Both the position numbers and the translations under genes were made by a program. Below the pieces are notes generated by a model that ran no database searches, was not told where the DNA came from, and saw only the letters and a list, made by a program, of their open reading frames with translations. This document shows positions 34,115-44,947 of a stretch of DNA of 64,000 nucleotides, piece by piece (positions within the stretch are counted from its first letter, which is position 1; each line of letters begins with the position of its first letter). The DNA is from Devosia sp. 67-54 (GTDB lineage Bacteria; Pseudomonadota; Alphaproteobacteria; Rhizobiales; Devosiaceae): the NCBI RefSeq assembly GCF_001899075.1, contig NZ_MKVA01000005.1, positions 1,139,014 through 1,203,013 on the forward strand, read 5' to 3'.

Positions 34115-34537
34115 TCAGCCGACGATTTCGACGTCGGAGAAGAAGTACTTGATCTCCTGCGCGGCCGTCTCCGGCGCGTCGGAGCCGTGCACCGAATTCT
34201 CGCCCATGTTGAGGGCGAAGTCCTTGCGGATGGTGCCGGGGGCCGCCTTCTCGGGATTGGTCGCGCCCATCACTTCGCGGTATTTGGCGATGGCGTTGTC
34301 GCCTTCCAGCACCTGCACCACCACGGGGGCGGCGCTCATCTGCTCGACCAGCTCGCCGAAGAACGGCCGCTCCTTGTGCACGGCATAGAAGCCCTCGGCC
34401 TGGGCGCGGGTCATCTTGATGCGCCTGGAGGCGACGACACGCAGCCCCGCCGCCTCGATCTTGGCGATGATCTGGCCGGTCAGATTGCGGCGCGTCGCGT
34501 CGGGTTTGATGATCGAGAAAGTGCGCTCGAGAGCCAT
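34115..34537 (-). CDS. ndk: Nucleoside diphosphate kinase
   Basis: 140 aa, the family's standard length. Visible: [15 protein letters not shown] at the N-terminus, the phosphohistidine motif [12 protein letters not shown] near residue 117, and [19 protein letters not shown]. It equilibrates NTP pools by ping-pong phosphate transfer through that His. It starts at ATG 34537, is divergent from the ABC-F gene and has its own terminator. Confidence 0.97.
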   Translation of the reverse strand: MALERTFSIIKPDATRRNLTGQIIAKIEAAGLRVVASRRIKMTRAQAEGFYAVHKERPFFGELVEQMSAAPVVVQVLEGDNAIAKYREVMGATNPEKAAPGTIRKDFALNMGENSVHGSDAPETAAQEIKYFFSDVEIVG

Positions 34538-34651
34538 GAGACATCCCTGAATGTGGCTGAAAAGGTCGCGCCTTTTATCGTCGGGTGATGGCGGAGGCAA
34601 GGCCACGCGGCATTGGACTTCGCCGCTGCCCTCGCTATATGCAGCGCCACC

Positions 34652-36535
34652 ATGCTGACCATCACCGACCTTACCTACCGCATCCAGGGGCGGCCTCTGT
34701 TCGAGGGCGCCTCGCTGGTGCTGCCCGACGGGGCCAAGGCCGGGTTCGTGGGCAAGAACGGCTCGGGCAAGACCACGCTGTTCCGGCTGATCCTGGGGCA
34801 AATCAGCGTCGATGCCGGCACCATCGAGGTCAACAAGCGGGCCCGCATCGGCGCGGTGGCGCAGGAGGCGCCGGCGACCGCGCTCAGCGTGCTCGACACG
34901 GTGATGGCGGCCGACAGCGAGCGCGCGCGGCTTCTGGCCGAAGCCGAGACCGCCACCGACGCGCACCGCATCGCCGAGATCCACACCCGGCTCGCCGATA
35001 TCGACGCGCACACCGCCGAAGCGCGCGCCTCGACCATCCTCAAGGGCCTCGGCTTCGAGCAGGACCGCCAGCTGGGCCCGACCAGCGAGCTCAGCGGCGG
35101 CTGGCGCATGCGCGTGGCGCTGGCCGGCGTGCTGTTCAGCCAGCCCGACCTGCTGCTGCTCGACGAGCCGACCAACTATCTAGATCTCGAAGGCACGCTG
35201 TGGCTGGAGAAGTACCTCGCCACCTACCCCTATACCGTGTTCATGATCAGCCACGACCGCGACCTGCTCAACAAGGCGGTGAGCTCGATCGTGCATCTCG
35301 AACGCGGCAAGCTGACGCTCTACTCCGGCGGCTACGACACTTTCGAAGACACACGCCGCATGCAGATGGAGCTCAACAACAAGGCGCGCGAGAAGACGCT
35401 CGAGCAGATCGCGCACATGCAGGCCTATGTCGACCGCTTCCGCTACAAGGCGAGCAAGGCGCGGCAGGCGCAGGCGCGGCTGAAGATGATCGCGAAGCTG
35501 AAGCCGCCGGCGGCTTTGTTCGACGAATACGCCGCGCCCTTCACCTTCCAGAACCCCAAGAAGGCGCTGGCCTCGCCGATGCTGACCTTCGACGACGTGT
35601 CGGTGGGCTATGGCGAGCATGTGGTGCTGCGCCACATCACCAACCGCATCGACCCCGACGACCGCATCGCGCTGGTCGGCGTCAACGGCAACGGCAAGTC
35701 GACCTTCGCCAAGCTGCTGGCCGGCGATTTGAAGCCGATGGGCGGGCAGATGCGCAAGGGCAAGGGGCTGGAGATCGCCTATTTCGCCCAGCACCAGATG
35801 GACAAGCTGAAGCCCGAGCAGACGCCGCTCGAGCACGTCGCGAGCCTGATGCCCTATGACAGCGAAGCCAAGCGCCGCAGCCGTGTGGCGCAGATGGGCC
35901 TCACCACCTCGCGCATGGATACGCTGGTCAAGAATCTGTCCGGTGGCGAGCGGGCGCGGCTGCTGCTCGGCCTCATCACCTTCGCCGGGCCGGGCATGCT
36001 GATCCTCGACGAGCCGACCAACCATCTCGACATCGACAGCCGCGACGCGCTGGTCGAGGCGCTGAACGCATTCACCGGCGCGGTGCTGATCATCAGCCAC
36101 GACCGGCACCTGATCGAGGCCACGGTGGACAAGCTGTGGATCGCGCAGAACGGCACGATCGAGGAGTTCGACGAAGACCTCGATAGCTACCAGCGCCTTT
36201 TGACCAGCGGCAAGGACCGGCCGGTCAAGACCGCGGCGCCGCAGATGGCGGTCGCCGTCGACCGCAAGGCGGCCCGGCAGGACGCGGCGGCGCGGCGCGC
36301 CGAAGTGGCGCCGCTACGCAAATCGATCAAGGAGGCCGAGCAGAAGCTGACGCGGCTGAAGACCGAGCTCGAAAAGGTGGATGCGATCCTCGCCAATCCG
36401 CGCACCTATGACGGCGCGCCCGAGCGCATCGCGCTGCTCGGCAAGGACAAGGCGCGCTTCACTGCCGACATCGCGGCGACCGAGGAGCGCTGGCTGACGC
36501 TGAGCACCGAGCTGGAAGAGGCGGAACGCGCATGA
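34652..36535 (+). CDS. ABC-F family ATPase
   Basis: 627 aa, soluble, two ABC domains without membrane helices. Domain 1: Walker [10 protein letters not shown], signature [13 protein letters not shown], Walker [13 protein letters not shown]. Linker about residues 240-310 ([20 protein letters not shown]). Domain 2: [33 protein letters not shown]. The C-terminus is a charged coiled coil ([19 protein letters not shown]). ABC-F proteins act on ribosomes; the shape is nearest to Uup/YheS types. ATG 34652 puts the first beta-strand at the N-terminus; the ORF-track start adds 13 residues. It overlaps the cupin gene by four bases. Confidence 0.92.
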   Translation: MLTITDLTYRIQGRPLFEGASLVLPDGAKAGFVGKNGSGKTTLFRLILGQISVDAGTIEVNKRARIGAVAQEAPATALSVLDTVMAADSERARLLAEAETATDAHRIAEIHTRLADIDAHTAEARASTILKGLGFEQDRQLGPTSELSGGWRMRVALAGVLFSQPDLLLLDEPTNYLDLEGTLWLEKYLATYPYTVFMISHDRDLLNKAVSSIVHLERGKLTLYSGGYDTFEDTRRMQMELNNKAREKTLEQIAHMQAYVDRFRYKASKARQAQARLKMIAKLKPPAALFDEYAAPFTFQNPKKALASPMLTFDDVSVGYGEHVVLRHITNRIDPDDRIALVGVNGNGKSTFAKLLAGDLKPMGGQMRKGKGLEIAYFAQHQMDKLKPEQTPLEHVASLMPYDSEAKRRSRVAQMGLTTSRMDTLVKNLSGGERARLLLGLITFAGPGMLILDEPTNHLDIDSRDALVEALNAFTGAVLIISHDRHLIEATVDKLWIAQNGTIEEFDEDLDSYQRLLTSGKDRPVKTAAPQMAVAVDRKAARQDAAARRAEVAPLRKSIKEAEQKLTRLKTELEKVDAILANPRTYDGAPERIALLGKDKARFTADIAATEERWLTLSTELEEAERA

Positions 36536-36930
36536 CGGCCAGCGAGATCATCGCCCTGCTGTATCTGGAACGGCATCCGGAAGGCGGCTGGTACCGGCAG
36601 ACCTTCCGCGACGACGTGCCCGGCGGCCGCGCCCATTCGACGCTGATCTATTACCTGCTCGAAGCCGGCGACCGCTCGGCCTGGCATCGCGTCGACAGCG
36701 CCGAGGTGTGGCACTGGTACGCTGGAGCGCCGCTCCAGCTGCGCGTGGACAAGACCACCCTCACCCTCGGCAACGACCTCGCCGCGGGCCAGCGGCCGCA
36801 GGGCGTCGTGCCGCGCGGCGCCTGGCAATCGGCGCAGTCGCTCGGCGACTGGACGCTGGTCGGCTGCACCGTGGCCCCGGGCTTCGAGTTCAAGCATTTC
36901 GAGCTCGCCCCGCCCGGCTGGGAGCCGTAG
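36532..36930 (+). CDS. DUF985-type cupin protein
   Basis: 132 aa. The sequence LERHPEGGWYRQTFRD, then STLIYYLLEAGDRSAWHRVDSAEVWHWYAG and VAPGFEFKHFELAPPGWEP is the DUF985 cupin pattern (RmlC-like jelly roll, metal-binding His pair). Family role not settled; members have been linked to sugar epimerisation. The start overlaps the ABC-F stop (ATGA), so it is expressed with it. Confidence 0.85.
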   Translation: MTASEIIALLYLERHPEGGWYRQTFRDDVPGGRAHSTLIYYLLEAGDRSAWHRVDSAEVWHWYAGAPLQLRVDKTTLTLGNDLAAGQRPQGVVPRGAWQSAQSLGDWTLVGCTVAPGFEFKHFELAPPGWEP

Positions 36931-36951
36931 CCGGGACAGCCGTCAGGACGA

Positions 36952-37104
36952 CTATTTGTCGACGTGCTTGGTGAACACGATCATGCCCATCGAGACGCGG
37001 CCTTTGCGCGTATGGTCACCGCCCTTGTCCGCCGCATCCGCATAAGCGGCGGCGGTGAAGGCGACGACAAGGGCGAGAGCGAGAGCAACGAGATGGCGGG
37101 TCAT
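36952..37104 (-). CDS. 50-aa secreted small protein
   Basis: From ATG 37104 with GGAGG upstream. A signal peptide (MTRHLVALALALVVAFTAAAYA) is followed by a mature part of only about 27 residues with His, Lys and Asp (KGGDHTRKGRVSMGMIVFTKHVDK). The ORF track joined it to an upstream extension. No similarity recognised. It is convergent with the cupin gene and 90 bases downstream of holC. Confidence 0.6.
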   Translation of the reverse strand: MTRHLVALALALVVAFTAAAYADAADKGGDHTRKGRVSMGMIVFTKHVDK

Positions 37105-37194
37105 AGTGGGGTCCTCCGATTTCCTGCCGGACACCATAGCCCGCCGACCTGAGCCGGGACGGAACGGCCCGTTCATCGGGCGGTCAGCCTCGTC

Positions 37195-37641
37195 TCACCC
37201 CTTCTTCACCCAGCGCCCGGCCTCGTCCTGCTGCCAATAGGTGAGGTCGTTGCCGTCGCGCAGGGCCTTCCAGGCGGCGCGGGCTTCGGCGACGGCGTCG
37301 GGGTCGTGGCCGGAGAACATGTAGACGATACGGATGTAGCCCTCGCCCGATTGCGGCACAGCGCGGTCGACGAAGAAGCGCACCTCGGCCGCGTTGGCAT
37401 TGCCGGCGTCGGTGGTGATCAGTACCGGCTGGTCCGGGTCGGTGGGCTCGCCGGCGACGGCGTGCGGCAGGAAGCTGTCGTCGCGCCAGGTCCACAGCAG
37501 GGCGTCGAGCGCCGCGGCGCGCTCGCGGCTCGAGGTTTCCACCACGGCGCGCCAGCCGCGCTCCAGCGAGCGCTCGAGCAGCACCGGAAGGACGCGTTCC
37601 AGCGGCTGCGTCTCGAGATGGTAGAACAGAATTTCACTCAT
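37195..37641 (-). CDS. holC: DNA polymerase III chi subunit
   Basis: 148 aa. [33 protein letters not shown] and [16 protein letters not shown] are typical of HolC, which with psi links the clamp loader to SSB. The start overlaps the pepA stop (ATGA), a conserved pepA-holC arrangement in proteobacteria. ATG 37641. The ORF track gives a longer frame reading into pepA. Confidence 0.93.
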   Translation of the reverse strand: MSEILFYHLETQPLERVLPVLLERSLERGWRAVVETSSRERAAALDALLWTWRDDSFLPHAVAGEPTDPDQPVLITTDAGNANAAEVRFFVDRAVPQSGEGYIRIVYMFSGHDPDAVAEARAAWKALRDGNDLTYWQQDEAGRWVKKG

Positions 37642-39134
37642 TTCGGCTCGAGCACGTCCCGCACGTAGCGGTCGAGCAGCGCCACGCCGAAGCCCGGCGC
37701 CCAGGAGGCGTTGGTCTCGCTCGCCGGCGGACCCAGGCTCACTCCGGCGATGTCGAGATGCGCCCAGGGCACGTCGCCGACGAAGCGGGCGAGGAACTGC
37801 GCCGCGGTGATGGCGCCCGCTGGCCGGCCGGCCGAATTCTTGATGTCGGCGAAGCGGCTCTCGATGAGCTTGTCGTAGGCCGGCCCCAGCGGCATGCGCC
37901 ACAGCTTTTCGCCGGTCGCGAGCCCTGCCCCCACCAGTTGCGCCGCCAGCTCGTCATTGTTGGCGAACAGCCCGGCATGGTCGCTGCCCAGCGCCACGCC
38001 GATGGCGCCGGTGAGCGTTGCGAGGTCGATGACGGCGCGCGGCTTCAGCTTTTCCTGCACGTACCACAGCGCATCGGCGAGGACGAGCCGGCCCTCGGCG
38101 TCGGTGTTGACGATCTCGATGGTGGTGCCCGAGGCGGCGCGGACGATGTCGCCCGGGCGCATGGCGGTGCCGCTCGGCATGTTCTCGACCAGCCCGATGA
38201 CGCCGACGGCGTTGACCTTCGCCTTGCGCGCCGCCAGCGCCTGCAGCAGCCCGGTGACGGCGGCGGCGCCGCCCATGTCGCCCTTCATGTCCTCCATGCC
38301 GGCGGCCGGCTTGATCGAGATGCCACCCGAATCGAACACCACGCCCTTGCCGACGAACGCCACCGGCGGCGTGCCGGGCGCGCCGTTGCTCCAGCGCATC
38401 ACCACCAGGCGCGGCGGGCGGACCGAGCCCTGCGCCACCGCCAGCAGAGCATGCATGCCGAGGGCGCGCAGCTCGGGCTCGCCCAGCGTCTCGACCGCGA
38501 CGCCCAGCGCCGACAGCTCCGCCGCCCGTGCCGCGAACTCCTCCGTCCCCAGCACGTTGGCCGGCTCGTTCACCAGCTCGCGGGCGAGCAGCGTGCCGTC
38601 CACGGCGGCGAGGCGCGAGGCGATGGCCGCGTCGGCGGCCGCCGGATCGGCGACATGCAGCGTCACCGCCAGCGTCTCGGGCGTCCGGTCGCCGTTCTTG
38701 CGCGTCTTGTACTTGTCGAAGCGGTACTGCCTGAGCTTGAGGCCCGCCGCAAGCGCCGCCACCTGCTCGGGCGTGGCGCCGTCGAGCACCACCGACGCCG
38801 CCTCGGCATTGGCGGCGCCGAGCTTGGCGGCCAGCGAGCCGCCGCGATCGGTCCAGGCGGCGGGAGACGCCGGCCGCTCCGGCTCGGCCTTGCCGGCGCC
38901 CAGCACGAACAGCCGCGTGACGTCGAGGCCGGGCGGCGCGGCGATGTCGAGGAGTTGGCCCTGCTTGCCGCCGAAGCCGGCGGCGCCGGCGACGCGGGCG
39001 AAGTCGAGCCCCGTCGCGCCCCACAGCGCGGCGGCCTGCCCGGAGGGAGCGGCGCCCTCCGCGACATAGAGGACAACGATGCCGGCCGGGCTCACGGAGA
39101 GCGGCGCGGTGCGGAGGGTCAGGCTTTGGGTCAT
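37638..39134 (-). CDS. pepA: Leucyl aminopeptidase (M17)
   Basis: 498 aa, usual length. The C-terminal M17 domain shows [19 protein letters not shown] (metal and catalytic Lys), [12 protein letters not shown] and [14 protein letters not shown]; the N-terminal domain is divergent as usual. It is a two-zinc cytoplasmic exopeptidase, hexameric in the family. It is divergent from lptF, with 187 bases between the starts. Ribosome site before ATG 39134 is weak (GGTAACC). Confidence 0.95.
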   Translation of the reverse strand: MTQSLTLRTAPLSVSPAGIVVLYVAEGAAPSGQAAALWGATGLDFARVAGAAGFGGKQGQLLDIAAPPGLDVTRLFVLGAGKAEPERPASPAAWTDRGGSLAAKLGAANAEAASVVLDGATPEQVAALAAGLKLRQYRFDKYKTRKNGDRTPETLAVTLHVADPAAADAAIASRLAAVDGTLLARELVNEPANVLGTEEFAARAAELSALGVAVETLGEPELRALGMHALLAVAQGSVRPPRLVVMRWSNGAPGTPPVAFVGKGVVFDSGGISIKPAAGMEDMKGDMGGAAAVTGLLQALAARKAKVNAVGVIGLVENMPSGTAMRPGDIVRAASGTTIEIVNTDAEGRLVLADALWYVQEKLKPRAVIDLATLTGAIGVALGSDHAGLFANNDELAAQLVGAGLATGEKLWRMPLGPAYDKLIESRFADIKNSAGRPAGAITAAQFLARFVGDVPWAHLDIAGVSLGPPASETNASWAPGFGVALLDRYVRDVLEPK

Positions 39135-39321
39135 GGTTACCGATACGGAAACGGGCCGGTCTAGGCAACAGCATCACGACGCCGCGTCAATCCCGCAACA
39201 GCCGGCGGCCGAACGTGCCGCCGGGCGCCCTGTCGCCTTGCCTTGGCCGCGGAAGGCCACCAGAGTCCCGGCATAACCACCACAGGGGCAGCGCGATTCT
39301 GGAGTTTACGGACGGCGGCAA

Positions 39322-40410
39322 GTGGCCCGCCTAAGCCGCTATCTGGCAAGGCTTTTCTGGTCCGAGGCGATGGCGCTGTTTGCCGTCGCCGCCTTTCTGC
39401 TGTTCCTGATTCAGTGCCTCAGGCTGTTCGACCTCGTCTCCGACAAGGGCCAGAACGTGCTGACGCTGGTGGGCCAGACGCTGCTGACCATGCCCGGGCT
39501 CGGCGTGGCGTTCCTGTATGTCTGCCTCGGCATCGGCCTCGGCCGGGCGCTGCGCGGGCTGCAGGCCAGCAGCGAGCTGGGCATCATCCATTCCAACGGG
39601 CTGCTGCCGGTGCTGCTGCGGGCCATCGGCCTCTACACCCTCATCGGCACGGTCGCGGTGCTGCTGCTGTCGCATGTCGCCGATCCGCTGGGCTCGCGCG
39701 CCACCAATGACTGGTCGACCAGCATCGCGGCAGACCTGGTGTCGCGCAGCATGATCCCGCACCGCTTCACCTCGCTGGGCGGCGGTGTGTCGATGGTCAT
39801 CGGCGGGCGCGATTCGCGCGGCAACATCAGCGATTTCTTCGCCGACGACCCGCGCGACCCCGATCTGCACCGCACCTATTTCGCCCGTGCCGCCATCATC
39901 ACCCATGACGAGCAGGGCTACGTGCTGCGCATGCACGACGGGGCGGTGCAATACCTCACGGCCGACGGCCGCTTCTCGCAGGTGGCGTTCAAGCAGTACG
40001 ATCTGCCGATGGACCGGCTGGCGGCCGATTCCGGGGCCGCCGACGGCCTGGCGCAGAGCCCGAGCTACGACCTGGTCGCCACGGCGCTCGAAACCGGCCA
40101 TTGGGACCCGGCGGTGGTCAAGACCCTGCTCAAGCGCAGCGGCGAAGGGCTGCGGGTGCTGGCGCTGTGCGCCCTGGTCACGGCGCTGGCGCTGTTCCCC
40201 AGCGGCCGGCGGCGCGGCGACGCGCCGGTCGAGATCGTGGTGCTGGGCGCCGCCTTCATCGAGCGCGCCCTCACCTCCTACGTCGTCGGCCCGGGCATTC
40301 TGGGGGTCGCGTCGGGATCGGTGATCATCCTCGCTGCCGCGTTGGTGCTGCTCGGCGCGCGGCTGCGGGTGTTCCGGCCGGTCCGCTGGCGGCGGAAGGC
40401 GGCGGCATGA
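39322..40410 (+). CDS. lptF: LPS export permease LptF
   Basis: 362 aa. Three N-terminal membrane helices, a periplasmic domain (about 130-275) and three C-terminal helices give the LptF/G plan; FWSEAMALFAVAAFLLFLIQCLRLFDLV is the characteristic first helix. It is one half of the LptB2FG transporter that moves LPS to LptC. GTG 39322. It starts the lptF-ORF90-lptD-surA-pdxA-rsmA run, and its stop overlaps the start of the 90-aa ORF (ATGA). The expected following lptG is missing. Confidence 0.9.
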   Translation: MARLSRYLARLFWSEAMALFAVAAFLLFLIQCLRLFDLVSDKGQNVLTLVGQTLLTMPGLGVAFLYVCLGIGLGRALRGLQASSELGIIHSNGLLPVLLRAIGLYTLIGTVAVLLLSHVADPLGSRATNDWSTSIAADLVSRSMIPHRFTSLGGGVSMVIGGRDSRGNISDFFADDPRDPDLHRTYFARAAIITHDEQGYVLRMHDGAVQYLTADGRFSQVAFKQYDLPMDRLAADSGAADGLAQSPSYDLVATALETGHWDPAVVKTLLKRSGEGLRVLALCALVTALALFPSGRRRGDAPVEIVVLGAAFIERALTSYVVGPGILGVASGSVIILAAALVLLGARLRVFRPVRWRRKAAA

Positions 40411-40679
40411 GCGTGAGGGGCGGCGCGAGGCGGAAATTAACCATCCGGCACGCTGCCGGCCGGCAATTTACGCAGGTTTATCTAACGCCAAATAACCATT
40501 GCGGCGTGGTCCTTTATGGTGTCGTCGCCGGTTTTGTGCTGTATGTAGCTTTCGAGTTGGCGGCCGGGCATCCGGCCGTCGGGGCGTGGGGACCCGCATC
40601 TGCCGCTCTGGGGCCGGCATTTGTGGGCGTTTTTGTTGGGCGCAGGGTGCTGTTCAGACAACCGGACGGGCGAGCATGA
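40407..40679 (+). CDS. 90-aa membrane protein between lptF and lptD
   Basis: Opens at ATG 40407, overlapping the lptF stop (ATGA), and ends at 40679, overlapping the lptD start (ATGA). The product has a basic N-terminus (about 30 residues) and one or two hydrophobic segments (GVVLYGVVAGFVLYVAFELA and ASAALGPAFVGVFVG). It occupies the place of lptG in related operons but is far too short to be LptG. The first about 100 bases are noticeably AT-richer than the flanks, so a shorter product from GTG 40507 or a promoter for lptD are alternatives. No family recognised. Confidence 0.55.
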   Translation: MSVRGGARRKLTIRHAAGRQFTQVYLTPNNHCGVVLYGVVAGFVLYVAFELAAGHPAVGAWGPASAALGPAFVGVFVGRRVLFRQPDGRA

Positions 40680-42982
40680 CGATCTTGCCCCGAGGCAGCA
40701 GCAACGGATCTCGGACGCGGCGGGCGATTGCGCGCGTCCTCGCCGGATTCGGCCTGGTGCTGCTCACGGCGCTGCCGGCCCACGCCACGCTGCTGCCCGA
40801 GGGCTTTTTCGACATGGTGCCGTCGCCCGGCGGCAACCCTGCGGCGGTCGAGGCCGACCAGATGTCGTACGAGGGCGGCACCGGCATGATCGCCGCCGAC
40901 GGCAAGGTGGTGATGTCCTACCAGGGCTTCACGCTGACGGCCGACCGCGTCGAATACAACATGCAAAAAGGCTCGGTCATGGCCGTGGGCCACGTGACGC
41001 TGACCAATGGCGGCACGGTGATGCACATGGACTCGATCGAGGTCACGGGCGGCCTCAAGGAGGCGTTCCTCAATTCGCTGACGATCACCACCGGCGAAGG
41101 CGCCAGGATCACCGCCGGCAGCGTGCACTTCCAGTCCGATTTCGAGACCATGCTGACCGATGCGAGCTATTCGCCGTGCGGCCTGTGCATCGACAGCAAG
41201 GGCCGCAAGATCGGCTGGAAGGTGAAGGCCGCCAAGATCCACTACAGCCGCGACCATGCCTCGGTGACGCTGGAGCAGCCCTCGCTCGAACTGCTGGGCA
41301 TTCCGGTGGCCTGGCTGCCGTGGTTCTGGGTTCCCGATCCGACGCAGCCGCGCGCCACGGGCCTGCGCATGCCCAGCGTCGACTACGACGCCAAGCGCGG
41401 CGCCGTCGCCGCAATCCCGTATTTCGTGCCGGTAGGCGAAGACATCGACCTGGTGCTCACGCCGCAATTGATGAGCCGGCAGGGCGTGCTGATGGGCGGC
41501 GCGCTCAAATGGCGCCTGCCGCCCTATGGCGAGGTGTCGATCAAGGCGTCCGGCCTCTACCAGCTCGACAAATCCGCCTTCGCCGGCACGGTCGGCGACC
41601 GGCAGTGGCGCGGCGCCATCCAGACCTCGGGCCGCTTCACCCCGGCCGACCACTGGATCGCCGGCTGGTCGTATTCGACCTTCACCGACCAGGCGTATCT
41701 GGTCGACTACAAATTCACCGACGCCGACAGCTACACCAACCGCGTCTACGGCACCTATCTCAACGAGATGACCTATTTCGATGCGCGCATCGAACGGGGC
41801 AACCTGCTCGGCAACTACGCCACCGACGATCCGGCGCAGGCGACGCTGCTGCCGCAGGTGACGTTCGAGCACGTGCAGGACCTCGCCCCCGGCTTCGGCC
41901 GCGCGCATCTGAGCGGCGAATTGCTGCGCGTCACGCGCCAGGCCGACCAGACCGCGACCTATGGCGGCATCCCCTACGTCACCGGCTACGAGGGCACCAA
42001 GCAGCACCTCGCGCTCGAAGGGGCGTGGGAAGACCAGTTCATCCTGCCCGGCGGGCTGGTGGCGACGCCCTATCTCGGCGCCCGGCTCGACGCCACCTCC
42101 TACGACCGCACGCTGGGGGCCATTCCGTCGCTTCCCGCACCGGCACTTCCCTACCCGACGCAGTTCGACAGTTCGCTGCTCAGCGTCACGCCGATCGCGG
42201 CGATGGACGTGCGCTGGCCGCTGGTGGCCAAATCCGGCTTCGACACGCACCTGGTCGAGCCGGTGGCGCAACTGGTCTATCGCGGCTCGTCGACCACCAA
42301 TGTCGGCATCACCAATGACGACGCGCAGAGCTTCGTGTTCGATACCTCGAACCTGTTCACCTACAACCATTTCTCCGGCATCGACCGGCAGGATACCGGG
42401 CTGCAGGCCAATATCGGCGCGCACTATCTCGGCAATTTCGCCGACGGGAGCTGGATCGACCTCGTCGCCGGCCAGTCCTTCCATCTCGCCGGCGTCAACG
42501 CCTTCGGCGCCAGCGACGCGGCGCAGACCGGCACCAGCACCGGGCTGGGCAGCGCCGAATCGTACCTCGTGGGCAGCGCCCGCGCCGGCTTCGCCAACGG
42601 GCTGACGCTCGCCGGCAAGCTGCAGGTCGATCAATCGACGCCGCGCATCACCCGCGCCGGCGCCGGCGCCAGCTTCACCTTCGCCAACGGCCTGTCGACC
42701 AGCGGCACCTACATCTACATCGCCAAGGACGCGGCGCTCGGCACCACCGTCGACCAGCACGAGATCCAGGGCGCGGTGGGCATTCCCGTCGCCGATTACT
42801 GGCGCCTCAACGGCGACCTGACCTGGAACCTCGCCAGCAATTCCTGGCTGCGCTCCGATGTCGGGGTCACCTATGACGACGGCTATCTGGTGCTGGGGGC
42901 CGGCGCCAATTTCACTCCGACGAGCTGGGGCACCGGCTTTACCTTCAAATTGAAGGGACCCGACGGCCAGGCCGTTTTCTGA
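40676..42982 (+). CDS. lptD: LPS assembly protein LptD
   Basis: 768 aa. Signal peptide (VLAGFGLVLLTALPAHA), then an OstA/LptA-like N-terminal domain (VEADQMSYEGGTGMIAADG, LTADRVEY) and the large LptD beta-barrel with SYSPCGLCIDSKGRKIGWKVKA near residue 163 and PWFWVPDPTQPRATG. It inserts LPS in the outer membrane with LptE. The start ATG 40676 overlaps the 90-aa ORF; the ORF-track start reads into it. The Cys pair at SPCGLC matches the alphaproteobacterial pattern. Confidence 0.93.
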   Translation: MTILPRGSSNGSRTRRAIARVLAGFGLVLLTALPAHATLLPEGFFDMVPSPGGNPAAVEADQMSYEGGTGMIAADGKVVMSYQGFTLTADRVEYNMQKGSVMAVGHVTLTNGGTVMHMDSIEVTGGLKEAFLNSLTITTGEGARITAGSVHFQSDFETMLTDASYSPCGLCIDSKGRKIGWKVKAAKIHYSRDHASVTLEQPSLELLGIPVAWLPWFWVPDPTQPRATGLRMPSVDYDAKRGAVAAIPYFVPVGEDIDLVLTPQLMSRQGVLMGGALKWRLPPYGEVSIKASGLYQLDKSAFAGTVGDRQWRGAIQTSGRFTPADHWIAGWSYSTFTDQAYLVDYKFTDADSYTNRVYGTYLNEMTYFDARIERGNLLGNYATDDPAQATLLPQVTFEHVQDLAPGFGRAHLSGELLRVTRQADQTATYGGIPYVTGYEGTKQHLALEGAWEDQFILPGGLVATPYLGARLDATSYDRTLGAIPSLPAPALPYPTQFDSSLLSVTPIAAMDVRWPLVAKSGFDTHLVEPVAQLVYRGSSTTNVGITNDDAQSFVFDTSNLFTYNHFSGIDRQDTGLQANIGAHYLGNFADGSWIDLVAGQSFHLAGVNAFGASDAAQTGTSTGLGSAESYLVGSARAGFANGLTLAGKLQVDQSTPRITRAGAGASFTFANGLSTSGTYIYIAKDAALGTTVDQHEIQGAVGIPVADYWRLNGDLTWNLASNSWLRSDVGVTYDDGYLVLGAGANFTPTSWGTGFTFKLKGPDGQAVF

Positions 42983-43046
42983 CACACCGATTTCAGCCGC
43001 ATTTTTCACCCACACACGCCGCGAGGCACTCTTCAACAGGCACGCT

Positions 43047-43940
43047 ATGAACATGCATCGTGTTATCGGCGCCGCTCTCCTCAGCCTGACGCTGCTCGTG
43101 GCAGCGCCGGCCGGAGCGGCGACGGTCAAGATCACCGTCAACGGCACCCCCATCACCGACGTGCAGATCAGCCAGCGCCTGGCGCTGATGAAGCTCGAGA
43201 ACCGCAGCGGCAGCAAAGCCGCGCAGGACGAGCTGGTCAACGAGGCGCTGGAGGTGCAGGAGGCCAAGCGCCTCGGCTTCGAGATCTCGGAAGCCGACAT
43301 CGACGCGGCGGTGCTGCAACTGGCGCGCAACATGCGCCTGTCGGACACCAACCTCAAAAAGGTGCTGACCGACCGCGGCGTGGCGATCCAGACGCTGCGC
43401 GACCGGCTCAAGGCCAACATCGCCTGGAACAAGATCACCGCCACCGCCGTCAGCTCGCGCGTCACCGTGTCGGAGGCCGAGATCGACAAGGAGGCCAAGG
43501 CCAAGCTGACTGCCGCCAACAGCTTCGACTACATCCTCAAGGAAGTGCTGTTCCTCACCGTCAAGGGCGGCCCCTCGGCGGCGGCGCGGACGGCGCAGGC
43601 CAACAAATACCGCGCCGCGTTCAAGGGCTGCGACAGCGCGGTGCAGGAATCGCTGGCCTACACCGACGCGGCGGTGCGCGACGTGGGACGGCGCCACGCG
43701 ACGCAGCTTCCCGATCCGATCGCCGCCGAGCTCAGCAAGCTCAATGTCGGCGGCATCACCAAGCCGCGGGTGGTCGAGAACGGCGTGTCGATGTTCGCCG
43801 TGTGCAGCAAGGAAACGTCGGACGACACCACCTACCTCGCCGACAGCATCCGCCAGAACCAGGGCAACGGCGCGCTGAAGACGGAAGCCGACAAATACCT
43901 CGCCGAGCTCAAGGCGAAGGCGCAGATCGTCTACAACTGA
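43047..43940 (+). CDS. SurA-like periplasmic chaperone with degenerate parvulin domain
   Basis: 297 aa. Signal peptide ([22 protein letters not shown]), then a SurA N-terminal domain ([45 protein letters not shown]) and one PpiC-like region ([13 protein letters not shown]) whose usual GGDLGW is replaced by AVRDVGRRH. Prolyl isomerase activity is therefore doubtful; chaperone function for outer-membrane proteins is likely. It follows lptD after 64 bases and is followed by pdxA after two. Confidence 0.85.
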   Translation: MNMHRVIGAALLSLTLLVAAPAGAATVKITVNGTPITDVQISQRLALMKLENRSGSKAAQDELVNEALEVQEAKRLGFEISEADIDAAVLQLARNMRLSDTNLKKVLTDRGVAIQTLRDRLKANIAWNKITATAVSSRVTVSEAEIDKEAKAKLTAANSFDYILKEVLFLTVKGGPSAAARTAQANKYRAAFKGCDSAVQESLAYTDAAVRDVGRRHATQLPDPIAAELSKLNVGGITKPRVVENGVSMFAVCSKETSDDTTYLADSIRQNQGNGALKTEADKYLAELKAKAQIVYN

Positions 43941-43942
43941 TC

Positions 43943-44947
43943 ATGGCCGGGCTCGCTCCCCTCGCGGTCAGCATGGGCGAGCCCGCCGGGATCGGCCCCG
44001 ACCTCATCCTGCAGCTTTATGCGCAACGGGCGGAGTACGAGCTGCCGCCCTTCATCGTCATGGGCAGCATGGCGTTCCTGGCGGCGCGGGCCCGCCGGCT
44101 CGGCCTCAACATCAATTTCGCGCAGACCACGGCGGCCGAAGCGGCCGGGCAGTTCCCCATCGCCCTGCCCGTCAGCCATATCGACGGGCTGGTGCCCGAC
44201 AAGCCGGGCGAGACCAGCCATCTGTCGGGCAAGGTGGTGATCGAGTCGATCGCGCGCGCCGTCAGCGAGACGCTGGGCGGCGCCTGCCGCGGCGTGGTCA
44301 CCGCGCCGATCCACAAGGCGGCGCTCTACACCGCCGGCTTCCGCTATCCCGGCCACACCGAATATCTCGCGGCGCTGTGCGCCAACGGCAAGGGCACGCC
44401 GCAGCCGGTGATGATGCTGGCGCACGAGGATCTGCGCGTGGTGCCGCTCACCATCCACGTGCCGCTGCGCGACGTGGCGGGCCTCGTCACGCAGAAGCTG
44501 ATCCGCGACACGGTGCTGATCCTCGAGCACGATCTGCGCACCCGCTTCGGCATCCTCGACCCCAGGATCGCCGTCACCGGGCTCAATCCGCACGCCGGCG
44601 AGAGCGGCAGCATCGGCACCGAGGACCGCGACATCATCCTGCCGGCCATCACCGACCTGCAGCATTCCGGCTCGCGCGTCGAGGGGCCGTTCCCGGCCGA
44701 CACCATCTTCCACCTGCCCAGCTGGAAGACCTACGACGCGGTGCTGGCCATGTACCACGACCAGGCGCTGATCCCGATCAAGACGGTGGCGTTCGACCAG
44801 GGCGTCAACGTCACGCTGGGCCTGCCCATCGTGCGCACCTCGCCCGACCATGGAACGGCGTTCGCCTTGGCCGGCACCGGACAGGCGTCGGCGGCCAGCA
44901 TGCTCGCCGCCATCCGCCTCGCCGACCGCATGACGAGCGGCGCTTGA
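43943..44947 (+). CDS. pdxA: 4-hydroxythreonine-4-phosphate dehydrogenase
   Basis: 334 aa. [12 protein letters not shown] at the N-terminus, [24 protein letters not shown] with metal-binding His, [12 protein letters not shown], and [21 protein letters not shown] are the PdxA marks. It oxidises 4-phosphohydroxy-L-threonine in pyridoxal-5'-phosphate synthesis. ATG 43943 comes two bases after the surA-like stop; the stop overlaps the TTG start of rsmA. The order surA-pdxA-rsmA is conserved in proteobacteria. Confidence 0.95.
   Translation: MAGLAPLAVSMGEPAGIGPDLILQLYAQRAEYELPPFIVMGSMAFLAARARRLGLNINFAQTTAAEAAGQFPIALPVSHIDGLVPDKPGETSHLSGKVVIESIARAVSETLGGACRGVVTAPIHKAALYTAGFRYPGHTEYLAALCANGKGTPQPVMMLAHEDLRVVPLTIHVPLRDVAGLVTQKLIRDTVLILEHDLRTRFGILDPRIAVTGLNPHAGESGSIGTEDRDIILPAITDLQHSGSRVEGPFPADTIFHLPSWKTYDAVLAMYHDQALIPIKTVAFDQGVNVTLGLPIVRTSPDHGTAFALAGTGQASAASMLAAIRLADRMTSGA

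Noticed and set aside
40514-43519. 1001-aa minus-strand ORF
   Set aside because: Shadow of lptD and the surA-like gene, with Arg/Gly/His-rich nonsense typical of high-GC antisense frames.
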